Assembly: GCA_031287585.1 (NCBI GenBank)
Contig: JAITST010000447.1
Coordinates: 1 to 8,079 of the forward strand
DNA from: Planctomycetaceae bacterium
GTDB taxonomy: Bacteria; Planctomycetota; Planctomycetia; Pirellulales; Thermoguttaceae
Direction: 5' to 3'
DNA: 8,079 bases
Below, piece after piece: positions 1-6,193 of the stretch; position 1 is the stretch's first letter; each line of letters starts with the position of its first letter. Both the position numbers and the translations under genes were made by a program. The notes below the pieces were generated by a model, which saw only the letters and a list, made by a program, of their open reading frames with translations, was not told where the DNA came from and ran no database searches.

Positions 1-119
1 GAAAGTCCCGCGGCAATACGCTGAGAATGTTGCATCAATTGACCCACTATCATCCAGAAACGATTTGTGCGACGCTTGTCACCCAAATTAATGTCAAAAT
101 GAAACGCATACTGCCAATC
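1..119 (-). mobile_element. N-terminal fragment of an IS4/Tn5-type transposase, running off the left edge
   Basis: Reading the minus strand from 119 down to 1 gives an open frame of 39 residues that starts DWQYAFHFD and continues INLGDKRRTNRF, then QLMQHSQRIAAG. A Trp, then an aromatic residue, then LGDxRRTxR and a QL pair about ten residues later is the pattern of the N-terminal DNA-binding domain of Tn5/IS4-family transposases (Tn5 has LGDPRRTARL at the same place). The frame has no ATG. A TAA at 120-122 precedes it, while an ATG at 125-127 is one base out of frame, so a one-base deletion near 120-124 may have removed the start. The catalytic DDE part would lie left of the window. I could not identify a terminal inverted repeat between here and 328. 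A minor chance remains that this is a fortuitous frame, since it is short. Confidence 0.5.
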
Positions 120-327
120 TTAACCATTTTCACCAATCCACGCAACCGCAAAATAGTTCCGTAGATACTATTGACTTGCGTGTAAGGTGGTTTTCGTCAT
201 CGACAAAGATAAAAAACAGAATATTTCCGCCTGCCAGAAAAAATTTTTTTACGGTGGAATGTACCCGCGGTGCGGTCGCTTCTTTGCGTTCATCTCAACA
301 ATCTAAAATCAACCAACGTTCCTTAAA

Positions 328-906
328 ATGTTCCGATTCCAATCTTACTACCTCCTCTTACTCGTAATATCGTTGATGTTTCTCTTAATCGCACGGTTGC
401 GCCAGCGAGTGGATGACGTGTTGTTTGGTGACTTGCGGCGTGGGAGTTATGTACCGAAAACATTGCGTCAACGATTGCTGTTTATCCCGCCGTGTCTGTT
501 GTACTTCGCGTTACTGTTGCTGATAATCGCAATCGCGCGACCGCAGGATGGACGTGATGAATACCGTGTGCGGCACGACGGAATCGCTATCGCGTTCTGT
601 CTCGACAAGAGTGACTCAATGAAAGCGGTTGACTTCCAAATCGACGGTAAACGTGTTGACAGTCTCGAAGCTGCGAAGCAAACGTTCCGCGATTTCGTAG
701 TTGATAACGGCAAAAAACTAACAGGCAGACCAGACGATATGATAGCGGTACTGGCGTTCGGCGGTTACGTCGATACGTGTTGTCCGCTAACATCCGACCA
801 TCAAACGTTAATCAGTTTACTAGACAGCATCCAACTACCGCAACCGTTGTTTGATAATCGCAATCAGGTAATGAGGTTGTTTTTACGGGCTTACATTTGC
901 TACTGA
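328..906 (+). pseudogene. Truncated BatA-like vWA-domain membrane protein
   Basis: This 192-residue product is the N-terminal part of a BatA-type protein, a membrane-anchored vWA protein that normally works with a MoxR ATPase. Two hydrophobic segments lie at about residues 5-23 and 50-70, the second ending in ARPQ as is usual for the family. The vWA fold then starts, with a metal-site (MIDAS) motif D93-K-S-D-S97 in which the DxSxS residues are intact although the usual Gly is Asp. GRPDD (133-137), FGG (144-146) and PLTSDH (153-158) follow family order. After LFDNRNQ (174-180) similarity stops: twelve unrelated residues lead to a TGA. The second MIDAS Thr (expected in a TAIGD-like motif), the later Asp and the C-terminal membrane helix are missing. 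Full-length members are about 320-350 residues, so this is most likely a broken gene. No other frame downstream restores the domain. No clear ribosome-binding site precedes the ATG. Confidence 0.75.
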
Positions 907-1250
907 GGTGTCTCGTGTAAAAATAAGGTTTTTTGTTTCATTAAAACCCTAATCAGCAAGTTGTATGCTTTTCATTTTTCCAAATAAGGTTTGCTCGCGA
1001 CAACATCGTGATACCGTATTTTACGCATATTTACCATCATGAATTTTTGGAAAGTGCAGATTTGGGGTTGAAACACATTTAATTCAGCAAATCTTTCGAT
1101 AAAACACGTAATTTACGGTATTTACCGATTGTAATGTTGTTTTACAAGTAGGTAAGAATAGGTCATTTTTATCTACACATTACCTATCCTTATCTATCTG
1201 TGAAAAAACAACATTGCAATCAACGTGACAAAATAAATTTTCATGTGTCC
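907..1250. other. AT-rich noncoding stretch between the broken vWA gene and the CheX gene
   Basis: No convincing coding frame exists on either strand. The longest open stretches lack start codons and resemble nothing I recognise. Visible structure: a short direct repeat AAATAAGGTTT at 921-931 and 982-992; a weak stem GGTTTT/AAAACC (927-932 with 943-948), which could be a poor terminator; a small palindrome CGTA-ATT-TACG at about 1108-1118 overlapping CGGTA-TT-TACCG at 1116-1127; and the long hairpin described separately. The missing 3' part of the vWA gene is not present here in degraded form, which argues for a deletion or rearrangement and not slow decay in place. Confidence 0.6.
1127..1221. 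repeat. Long imperfect inverted repeat (about 37-bp arms, 18-base loop)
   Basis: Bases 1127-1163 pair with 1182-1221 around the loop 1164-1181. The outer stem pairs 1127-1139 with 1209-1221 with one T-G wobble. The inner stem pairs 1148-1163 with 1182-1197 with one A-C mismatch and two G-T wobbles. In between, an A-C mismatch and a two-base bulge in a run of A's occur. All deviations except the bulge are transitions, as expected if an originally perfect palindrome has drifted. It sits just upstream of the CheX promoter. It could be a miniature inverted-repeat element, a structured RNA, or a protein-binding site; the sequence alone does not decide. Confidence 0.75.
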
Positions 1251-1279
1251 TTGTGGAACTGACAAAATTGCGGTATGAT
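1251..1279 (+). promoter_or_regulatory. Putative sigma-70-type promoter for the CheX-like gene
   Basis: A -35-like TTGTGG (1251-1256) is separated by exactly 17 bases from a -10-like TATGAT (1274-1279; five of six consensus bases). Transcription would start near 1286, about 20 bases before the ATG at 1306, leaving just enough room for the GGAG at 1292-1295. The -35 box is weak (three of six). Confidence 0.5.
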
Positions 1280-1291
1280 AGTGGTCTTGCT

Positions 1292-1295
1292 GGAG
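1292..1295 (+). promoter_or_regulatory. Ribosome-binding site supporting the upstream CheX start
   Basis: GGAG lies 10 bases before the ATG at 1306. The alternative in-frame ATG at 1354 has no Shine-Dalgarno-like sequence in front of it, so this site favours the longer product, although family length favours the shorter one. Confidence 0.45.
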
Positions 1296-1305
1296 ATTTG
1301 CCGTA

Positions 1306-1833
1306 ATGGTTTTCTCGGCGTTATTTACTAATAATCAAACAATACTTATTATCATGGCGTTTCAGATTAGAGTTGAATTTATCAATCCGTTTATTATTGC
1401 TGTGGCGAAGACGTTCGATACAATGGCTCAGTGCAAAGTTATTCGTGAGGCACCGGTACTGAAAAAGGATATGACGACATTGTTTCCGGTGAGCGGCATT
1501 ATCGGTTTGTCGGGGCGGCTTGCGGGAACGGTGGTGCTGACGATGTCAGAAGAACTCGCGATAAAGTGTGCGTCGGCAATGTTGATGATGGAAATGAAAG
1601 CGATAGATGCCGACGTAATGGACGCGGTTGGCGAATTGACAAATATGATTGCCGGAAGCGCGAAAGCACAACTTGAAGAGTACAATCTCAAACTCAGTTT
1701 GCCGAACGTTATCTATGGTCGTAATACGGAATTACGTTTCCCCGAAAACTCGCAACCGTTCACAATCCCATTCCGTACAGAATTTGGTCCAATGGCGGTA
1801 GAAGTAGGTTTCACGTCAGAGCGAACAGAGTGA
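1306..1833 (+). CDS. CheX-domain protein (CheC/CheX/FliY phosphatase family)
   Basis: The 175-residue product carries a CheX-type domain. VEFINPFIIA (23-32) is the usual opening, VSGIIGLSGRLAGTVVLTM (62-80) is the central strand region, and GELTNMIAG (109-117) contains the ExxN signature E110-x-x-N113 that in CheC/CheX/FliY proteins removes phosphate from CheY-P. There is one ExxN motif, as in CheX, and not two as in CheC. No kinase, receptor, CheY or flagellar gene is in the window, so the target could be a response regulator encoded elsewhere and a role in chemotaxis is not shown. I used the ATG at 1306 because a promoter and GGAG fit it. The ATG at 1354 (MAFQIRVEF, residue 17) would give 159 residues, closer to the family norm, and the first 16 residues look non-conserved. 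It converges on iorB with a 61-base gap. Confidence 0.85.
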   Translation: MVFSALFTNNQTILIIMAFQIRVEFINPFIIAVAKTFDTMAQCKVIREAPVLKKDMTTLFPVSGIIGLSGRLAGTVVLTMSEELAIKCASAMLMMEMKAIDADVMDAVGELTNMIAGSAKAQLEEYNLKLSLPNVIYGRNTELRFPENSQPFTIPFRTEFGPMAVEVGFTSERTE

Positions 1834-1894
1834 TACGGCTGCGAGTGGTGTAAACAGTCACACGTCGGGCTTTGGTTTTCACAGATGCCACGCG

Positions 1895-2473
1895 CTATGC
1901 CGTAGCCAGACTTATCCCGACTTCAAACGCTTGCAGGTTTATGTCAACAAACTTTGGTTTTACGCTCATCTTAATTGCGGTCAGCCACGACTCGTGCGGC
2001 AGGTCAATTGCGGTTGACAACGCTCCAAGCAGAATTACGTTTGACGTTTTGGTGTTGCCGAGCGCGTTCGCTTGGCTCACCGCGTCGAGATAGACCAATC
2101 GTGCGAAGTATTTTTTCAACACGTCCGCGTTGAGTTCTGGATAGCTTGCCGCACCGCTGGAAACTGTAACCGGAATTATTCGTTGACTTGACACCACCGC
2201 CAAGCCGTCTTGTGCGAGGTAATCAATCGCACGTAACGACTCCGCCGCTTCCAACGCACAAAGCACCGCCGCCGTTCCGCTCGGTATCAACGGACTGTAA
2301 ACCTTCTCACCGAAACGAACCTGAGCGACAACGGAACCGCCGCGCTGCGCCATCCCGTGAACCTCGTTCGTTTTCACATCGAACCCCGACGCTACCGCCG
2401 CCTGCGCAACTATCTCACTCGCAAGCAAAATTCCCTGACCGCCTACGCCAACTAAAATTACACTTGTTGTCAT
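1895..2473 (-). CDS. iorB: Indolepyruvate:ferredoxin oxidoreductase beta subunit (2-oxoacid oxidoreductase gamma domain)
   Basis: The 192-residue protein is the small subunit of indolepyruvate:ferredoxin oxidoreductase, which with IorA oxidatively decarboxylates aryl-2-oxo acids (from transaminated aromatic amino acids) to aryl-acetyl-CoA while reducing ferredoxin, in the cytoplasm under anaerobic conditions. The N-terminal glycine loop VGVGGQG (8-14), the highly typical EVHGMAQRGGSV (37-48) with QVRFG (51-55), and TSNVILLGAL (143-152) appear in the right order. Length is normal for IorB. It follows moxR by 42 bases on the same strand with no evident ribosome-binding site. IorA, normally the gene immediately before it, is absent: moxR occupies that place. 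IorA may be elsewhere in the genome, or this subunit may serve another 2-oxoacid oxidoreductase. Family assignment is firm; the substrate is inferred. Confidence 0.9.
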   Translation of the reverse strand: MTTSVILVGVGGQGILLASEIVAQAAVASGFDVKTNEVHGMAQRGGSVVAQVRFGEKVYSPLIPSGTAAVLCALEAAESLRAIDYLAQDGLAVVSSQRIIPVTVSSGAASYPELNADVLKKYFARLVYLDAVSQANALGNTKTSNVILLGALSTAIDLPHESWLTAIKMSVKPKFVDINLQAFEVGISLATA

Positions 2474-2515
2474 ATCCGTTTGTTTATTGGTTAATTGTTG
2501 AATATATTTTTAACT

Positions 2516-3610
2516 TCACGGTACTGGCACCGTGTCCAGTACCCGCGTCACGATGTCTTCTGTTGTCATCTGCTCGGCTTCCGCTTCGTAAGTCAGTATG
2601 ATTCTGTGACGTAAGATGTCGTGAGCAATTTCCTTAACGTCGTGCGGCGTAACGTAACCGCGACCCGCGAGAAACGCAATCGCTCTTGCTCCTTTACCGA
2701 GACAAATCGCCCCGCGCGGCGAAGCACCAAATTCTATCATTGGCACGAGTTGACGTAAACCCATCGTTGCCGGAAAACGTGTCGCGCGAATTATGTTGAG
2801 TATGTACTCGCGGATACTACTATCAATGTAAATCGACTCGCAAATACGCTGCATATTCGCAATTTCGTCCGCGTCAAGAACCGGCTCAATCGACGGCGTT
2901 TGCCCTGCGAGAGCGTTATCGAGAACCAATCGTTCGTCTTCACGGCTCGGATACATTACCTTCACCTTCAACATAAAACGGTCAACCTGTGCTTCGGGCA
3001 ACGGGTACGTTCCTTCCTGCTCGATAGGATTCTGCGTTGCCATAACGAGGAACAAACCATCCAGCGGATACGTTGTCTCTCCAATAGTGACTTGCCGCTC
3101 CTGCATCGCTTCAAGCAACGCCGATTGCACTTTCGACGGCGCACGGTTGATTTCGTCCGCCAGAACAAAGTTTGCGAAGATTGGACCTTTCCGCGTCGTG
3201 AACGAACCGGTTGACGGTAGGTAAATCATTGTACCAATTAAGTCAGCCGGCAACAGGTCGGGGGTGAATTGCAAACGTTGAAACTTCGTTGACAACGCTT
3301 CCGCCAACGACTTTATGGCGGTAGTTTTAGCCAACCCCGGCACACCTTCGAGTAAAACATGACCGTGAGTAAGCAAGCCGACCAAAAGCCGCGATAACAT
3401 CATGCCTTGCCCAACCAACACTTTGCCAACTTCGTGTTGCAATGCCAGCAACTTATCCTGACAAGCCGCAACTTGATTTTTTATTGACTGAATATCTGTA
3501 CTCATAATATATTTACTAACGAAAACCTGCGACCAAAGAAAAACACTGCATACCATTATACCGGCGAACGATGAAAATAACAGGACAGTATGCAATCGCG
3601 TAACACTCAT
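2516..3610 (-). CDS. moxR: MoxR-family AAA+ ATPase
   Basis: MoxR proteins are cytoplasmic AAA+ chaperone-like ATPases that act with vWA-domain proteins. Using the ATG at 3610 (364 residues), Walker A is GVPGLAKTT (89-97), Walker B and its MoxR-specific extension are VLADEINRAPSKVQSALLEA (149-168), sensor 1 is ATQNP (191-195), and the arginine-finger region is EAQVDRF (206-212). The C-terminal lid contains FGASPRGA. The start is uncertain. The ATG at 3610 overlaps the stop of the FabZ-like gene as ATGA, which suggests coupling. However, residues 1-35 form a hydrophobic segment foreign to the family, and the ATG at 3505 (MSTDIQSIK) would give 329 residues, the usual length. I report the long form and consider the short one about equally likely. 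The expected partners (DUF58, BatA, BatB) are not beside it; a broken BatA-like gene lies 1.6 kb away on the other strand. Confidence 0.92.
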   Translation of the reverse strand: MSVTRLHTVLLFSSFAGIMVCSVFLWSQVFVSKYIMSTDIQSIKNQVAACQDKLLALQHEVGKVLVGQGMMLSRLLVGLLTHGHVLLEGVPGLAKTTAIKSLAEALSTKFQRLQFTPDLLPADLIGTMIYLPSTGSFTTRKGPIFANFVLADEINRAPSKVQSALLEAMQERQVTIGETTYPLDGLFLVMATQNPIEQEGTYPLPEAQVDRFMLKVKVMYPSREDERLVLDNALAGQTPSIEPVLDADEIANMQRICESIYIDSSIREYILNIIRATRFPATMGLRQLVPMIEFGASPRGAICLGKGARAIAFLAGRGYVTPHDVKEIAHDILRHRIILTYEAEAEQMTTEDIVTRVLDTVPVP

Positions 3611-4086
3611 TCACAATCATACCCCGGATACAATAATTGCAATTGTTTTTTCAGTGCTATCACGACTGATTTATCAGTGTTTGGATCGCCGCCGTTTTGG
3701 GCTAGGTTGTAGCGTGTCAGAACTAGCACCGCTTTCAGACTGGTACTTTCTTCTAACGTTCCTTCTGCTCTTAACGTTGTGAAATGTTCGTCTTGTTTTG
3801 TTATGGTGGCGGTCAAACGCAATGTCTGACCGGGTTGGACAAACTTACCGTACTTGACGTTCTTCGCCTCTTTGAGCAATACCATACTGTGCGAGAACTG
3901 TTCGCTCACACGTATCAACCACGCCGACGTTTGCGTGAGTGCTTCCAACATCAATACGCCGGGCATAACAGGGAATCGCGGGAAATGGTCACGCAAATAC
4001 TCCTCCGACATCGACAACGATTTCGTCGCAACAATGCTCTTGCCGGATTCTAATGCCTCGATACGGTCAATCAACGAAAAATACAT
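3607..4086 (-). CDS. FabZ-like 3-hydroxyacyl-ACP dehydratase (hotdog fold)
   Basis: The 159-residue product fits the FabZ family, which dehydrates 3-hydroxyacyl-ACP to trans-2-enoyl-ACP in fatty-acid synthesis. The catalytic stretch DHFPRFPVMPGVLMLEALTQ (33-52) supplies the active-site His34 and Glu48 and the PGVL turn. KNVKYGKFVQPGQTL (75-89) matches the later FabZ block that ends in PG. FabZ proteins are about 140-160 residues, so it is full length. It starts 108 bases downstream of accC and its TGA overlaps the first ATG of moxR. Its position after accBC supports a role in lipid metabolism. Because the N-terminus is less typical (SLIDRIEAL in place of a PFLLVDRV-like segment), it may be a specialised paralogue acting on unusual acyl chains and not the housekeeping enzyme. 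No ribosome-binding site is evident. Confidence 0.85.
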   Translation of the reverse strand: MYFSLIDRIEALESGKSIVATKSLSMSEEYLRDHFPRFPVMPGVLMLEALTQTSAWLIRVSEQFSHSMVLLKEAKNVKYGKFVQPGQTLRLTATITKQDEHFTTLRAEGTLEESTSLKAVLVLTRYNLAQNGGDPNTDKSVVIALKKQLQLLYPGYDCE

Positions 4087-4161
4087 AGTGGAAAATTTTC
4101 AGGAATCTTGAAATGTAAAATGACAGTCAATACCACAATAAAAAACACTCAAACCAACGTA

Positions 4162-4190
4162 ATTCTAACACAAATTACAACCATCAACAA
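4162..4190 (-). promoter_or_regulatory. Possible promoter for the fabZ-like/moxR/iorB group
   Basis: In the 108-base gap after accC, the minus strand has TTGTTG (4190-4185), a 17-base spacer and TAGAAT (4167-4162; five of six -10 consensus bases). The -35 is poor. It would allow the three downstream genes to be transcribed apart from accBC. The rest of the gap shows no clear terminator hairpin, so read-through from accC is equally possible. Confidence 0.3.
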
Positions 4191-4194
4191 CCAT

Positions 4195-5541
4195 TCAGTC
4201 TTTCGCCGTCAAACGCTCAATGAAACCGGTATCTATCCCGCCGTGTTGAAACTCTTTATCCCGCAGTATCCGCAACTGCATCGGAATCGTTGTCTTAATA
4301 CCCTCAACCGTCATCTCTTCAAGACACCGAATCATCGAGTTAATCGCTTCACGCCGCGTCGGTTGGTATACCAACAACTTCCCAATCATCGAATCGTAGT
4401 TCGGACTAACCGTATAGCCAGCATACGTATGCGAATCATAACGAACACCAAAACCACCCGGTACAATCAACTTGCTAATCGTCCCCGGTGACGGTCTAAA
4501 ACCATGTTCAACATCCTCCGCGTTAATCCGACACTCAATCGCCGCTCCGCGATGAATTACATCGCTCTGCTTTAACGGCAGTTCCTCGCCCGACGCAACC
4601 AGCAACTGTAACTTAATCAAATCAATACCCGTTACAAGTTCCGTAACCGGATGTTCAACCTGAATACGGGCATTCATTTCGATAAAATAAAAATTCCCGT
4701 CCTTGTCAACCAAAAATTCTGCCGTACCAGCGTTAGAATAATTCGATACCCGTACCAACTTCGTCGCCGCCTCGCACAACGCCTCACGTGTCGTCTGTTT
4801 GAGATTCGGTGCGGGGCTTTCCTCAACCAACTTCTGATGCCGCCGTTGCGCAGAACAATCACGTTCCCAAAGATGAACGACGTTACCGTGTTTATCCGCA
4901 ATAATCTGTGCTTCAACGTGACGCGGTCCCAGAATCAATTTTTCAAGATAAACGCCGCCGTTACCAAACGCCGCCAACGCTTCTTGTGACGCTTGTTCAA
5001 TGCTTGTCTTCAACTGTTTCTCGTCGTTCGCAACCCGCATTCCGCGACCGCCGCCGCCTGCCGTCGCCTTCACCAAAACCGGAAAACCAACTTTGCGGGC
5101 AAACGTCAACGCCTCTTTCTCGTCTTTTATCAAACCGTCGCTGCCCGGTACACACGGTACACCAACTTCCTTCGCAATCGCGCGAGCCGAATTTTTGTCG
5201 CCAACCAACGCCATCGCTTCCGGTGTCGGTCCGATAAACTCGTAGTTACAACTCCGGCACGCATCCGCGAAATGCGAGTTTTCCGAAAGAAAACCGTAAC
5301 CCGGATGAATCGCGTCAACATCACAAATTTCCGCAACACTAATTATCTGGTTGACTTTGAGATAACTGTCAGCCGACCGTGCCGGTCCGATACAATACTT
5401 CTCGTCCGCAACATCGAGGTAAGCCGCGCCGCGGTCTGCCTCGCTGTAAACCGCGACAGTCTTAATATCCAACTCTTTACAAGCACGGATTATCCGCAAC
5501 GCAATTTCACCGCGATTGGCAACAAGAACACGTTTGAACAT
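4195..5541 (-). CDS. accC: Biotin carboxylase subunit of acetyl-CoA carboxylase
   Basis: AccC carboxylates the biotin on AccB using ATP and bicarbonate, the first half-reaction of malonyl-CoA synthesis. The 448-residue length equals that of typical AccC (about 449). Visible in order: the N-terminal domain starting KRVLVANRGEIALRII; HPGYGFLSEN (79-88); ATP-grasp residues Lys116 and Lys158; the glycine-rich loop AGGGGRGM (161-168); GPRHVEAQI (205-213); CSAQRRHQK (229-237); Glu275 in the metal site; and IEMNARIQVEHPVTE (287-301) with Glu288, Asn290, Arg292, Gln294 and Glu296. All these match E. coli AccC positions within one residue, so the enzyme should be active. The start at 5541 is 4 bases after the accB stop and is preceded by GAAAGG within the end of accB, a good ribosome-binding site. 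The carboxyltransferase genes accA and accD are not in the window. Confidence 0.97.
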   Translation of the reverse strand: MFKRVLVANRGEIALRIIRACKELDIKTVAVYSEADRGAAYLDVADEKYCIGPARSADSYLKVNQIISVAEICDVDAIHPGYGFLSENSHFADACRSCNYEFIGPTPEAMALVGDKNSARAIAKEVGVPCVPGSDGLIKDEKEALTFARKVGFPVLVKATAGGGGRGMRVANDEKQLKTSIEQASQEALAAFGNGGVYLEKLILGPRHVEAQIIADKHGNVVHLWERDCSAQRRHQKLVEESPAPNLKQTTREALCEAATKLVRVSNYSNAGTAEFLVDKDGNFYFIEMNARIQVEHPVTELVTGIDLIKLQLLVASGEELPLKQSDVIHRGAAIECRINAEDVEHGFRPSPGTISKLIVPGGFGVRYDSHTYAGYTVSPNYDSMIGKLLVYQPTRREAINSMIRCLEEMTVEGIKTTIPMQLRILRDKEFQHGGIDTGFIERLTAKD

Positions 5542-5545
5542 TCCA

Positions 5546-6088
5546 TTAACCTTTCATATCAATTTTGAAAAGCCGGGTACCATATTCGACCGGTTGTCCG
5601 TTCTGTACCAATACCGCAACAATTTTACCCGAAACGTCCGCCGTTATCTCGTTAAGAACTTTCATCGCCTCAATAATGCAAACAACTTTATCGGCGGTAA
5701 CAGAATCACCGGGCTTGACAAACGGTGCCGCTTTCTGGTCGGGGGCAGCGTAAAACGTACCGACAATCGGACTGACAACGTAAGCGATATGCGACTCATC
5801 TTCAACCGCCGCGGCTGACGGCGTTGCTGGCAGCGCAACCGCAGCGGCAACTGGTGTTTGTAACGGCGAGTGAACCGTTTGTGGAACGAACGACTGCTGA
5901 ACAACCGCCGCCGCTGCAACTGTACGTTGCAAGTGAACAGTTAAATCGCCTTGTTGTAGATTAAGTTCAGATAAATCGTTTTCTTTCATCAACTCAACCA
6001 GCGACCGAATCCGTTCGACGTTAAAAACGTCGCAGGGCTGCGAAACGGCGGGAGCGGGTTGATGCGTTTGCTTTTTAGATGGAGGCAT
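5546..6088 (-). CDS. accB: Biotin carboxyl carrier protein of acetyl-CoA carboxylase
   Basis: AccB carries the covalently attached biotin that shuttles the carboxyl group between AccC and the carboxyltransferase. In this 180-residue protein, residues 21-55 are the conserved N-terminal helix region (NVERIRSLVELMKENDLSEL). Residues 57-95 are an Ala/Pro/Val-rich flexible linker, and residues 104-178 are the biotinyl domain. The biotinylation motif is EAMKV (140-144) with the acceptor Lys143, and SPIVGTFY (106-113) is the typical start of that domain. A polar lead of about 20 residues (MPPSKKQTHQ...) precedes the conserved part; there is no better downstream ATG. Upstream lies the divergent intergenic region with the radical SAM gene. 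No clear Shine-Dalgarno sequence or strong promoter was found for it on the minus strand. Confidence 0.96.
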   Translation of the reverse strand: MPPSKKQTHQPAPAVSQPCDVFNVERIRSLVELMKENDLSELNLQQGDLTVHLQRTVAAAAVVQQSFVPQTVHSPLQTPVAAAVALPATPSAAAVEDESHIAYVVSPIVGTFYAAPDQKAAPFVKPGDSVTADKVVCIIEAMKVLNEITADVSGKIVAVLVQNGQPVEYGTRLFKIDMKG

Positions 6089-6129
6089 AGTAAATATAAA
6101 TGGTAAATAATGTAACTGTTAAACGGATA

Positions 6130-6146
6130 ACGGTTTCGCAAACCGT
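6130..6146. repeat. Perfect 7-bp stem-loop between divergent genes
   Basis: ACGGTTT (6130-6136) and AAACCGT (6140-6146) are perfect inverted copies around CGC. The site lies between accB (-) and the radical SAM gene (+), 20-60 bases upstream of each likely transcription start. It could be an operator for either or both genes. It lacks a T-run, so a terminator role is unlikely. Confidence 0.45.
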
Positions 6147-6164
6147 CATTTATTCCAGCCGCGC

Positions 6165-6193
6165 TTGTGAAAACCACCAATATAGTTTATAGT
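6165..6193 (+). promoter_or_regulatory. Putative sigma-70-type promoter for the radical SAM-GNAT pair
   Basis: TTGTGA (6165-6170), a 17-base spacer, then TATAGT (6188-6193; five of six -10 consensus bases). A second TATAGT overlaps at 6181-6186. Transcription would start near 6200, which leaves about 58 bases of leader before the ATG at 6258 and excludes the TTG at 6195 as a start. The same TTGTG-17-TAT arrangement occurs before the CheX-like gene. Confidence 0.5.

Noticed and set aside
3..164. Open frame on the + strand at the left edge that could be the C-terminus of a gene upstream of the vWA gene
   Set aside because: Its 53 residues show no recognisable family, whereas the opposite strand over the same bases shows the LGDxRRT transposase pattern.
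176..367. A 63-residue + strand frame preceding and overlapping the vWA gene
   Set aside because: Low-complexity basic composition, no domain, GTG-type start without a ribosome-binding site, and it overlaps the well-supported vWA start.
1169..1207. DnaA-box-like sequences (TTATCTACA at 1169-1177; TGTGAAAAA at 1199-1207, minus-strand TTTTTCACA) suggesting a replication origin
   Set aside because: Only two near matches in AT-rich DNA, both inside the long hairpin, and no dnaA, dnaN or rep gene nearby.
1834..1904. TACGGC (1834-1839) and GCCGTA (1899-1904) as a terminator for the convergent CheX/iorB pair
   Set aside because: The six-base arms are 59 bases apart, one lies inside iorB, and there is no T-run.
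4900..5570. Long + strand frames opposite accC
   Set aside because: They are antisense shadows of a strongly conserved biotin carboxylase, with Arg-rich, domain-free translations.
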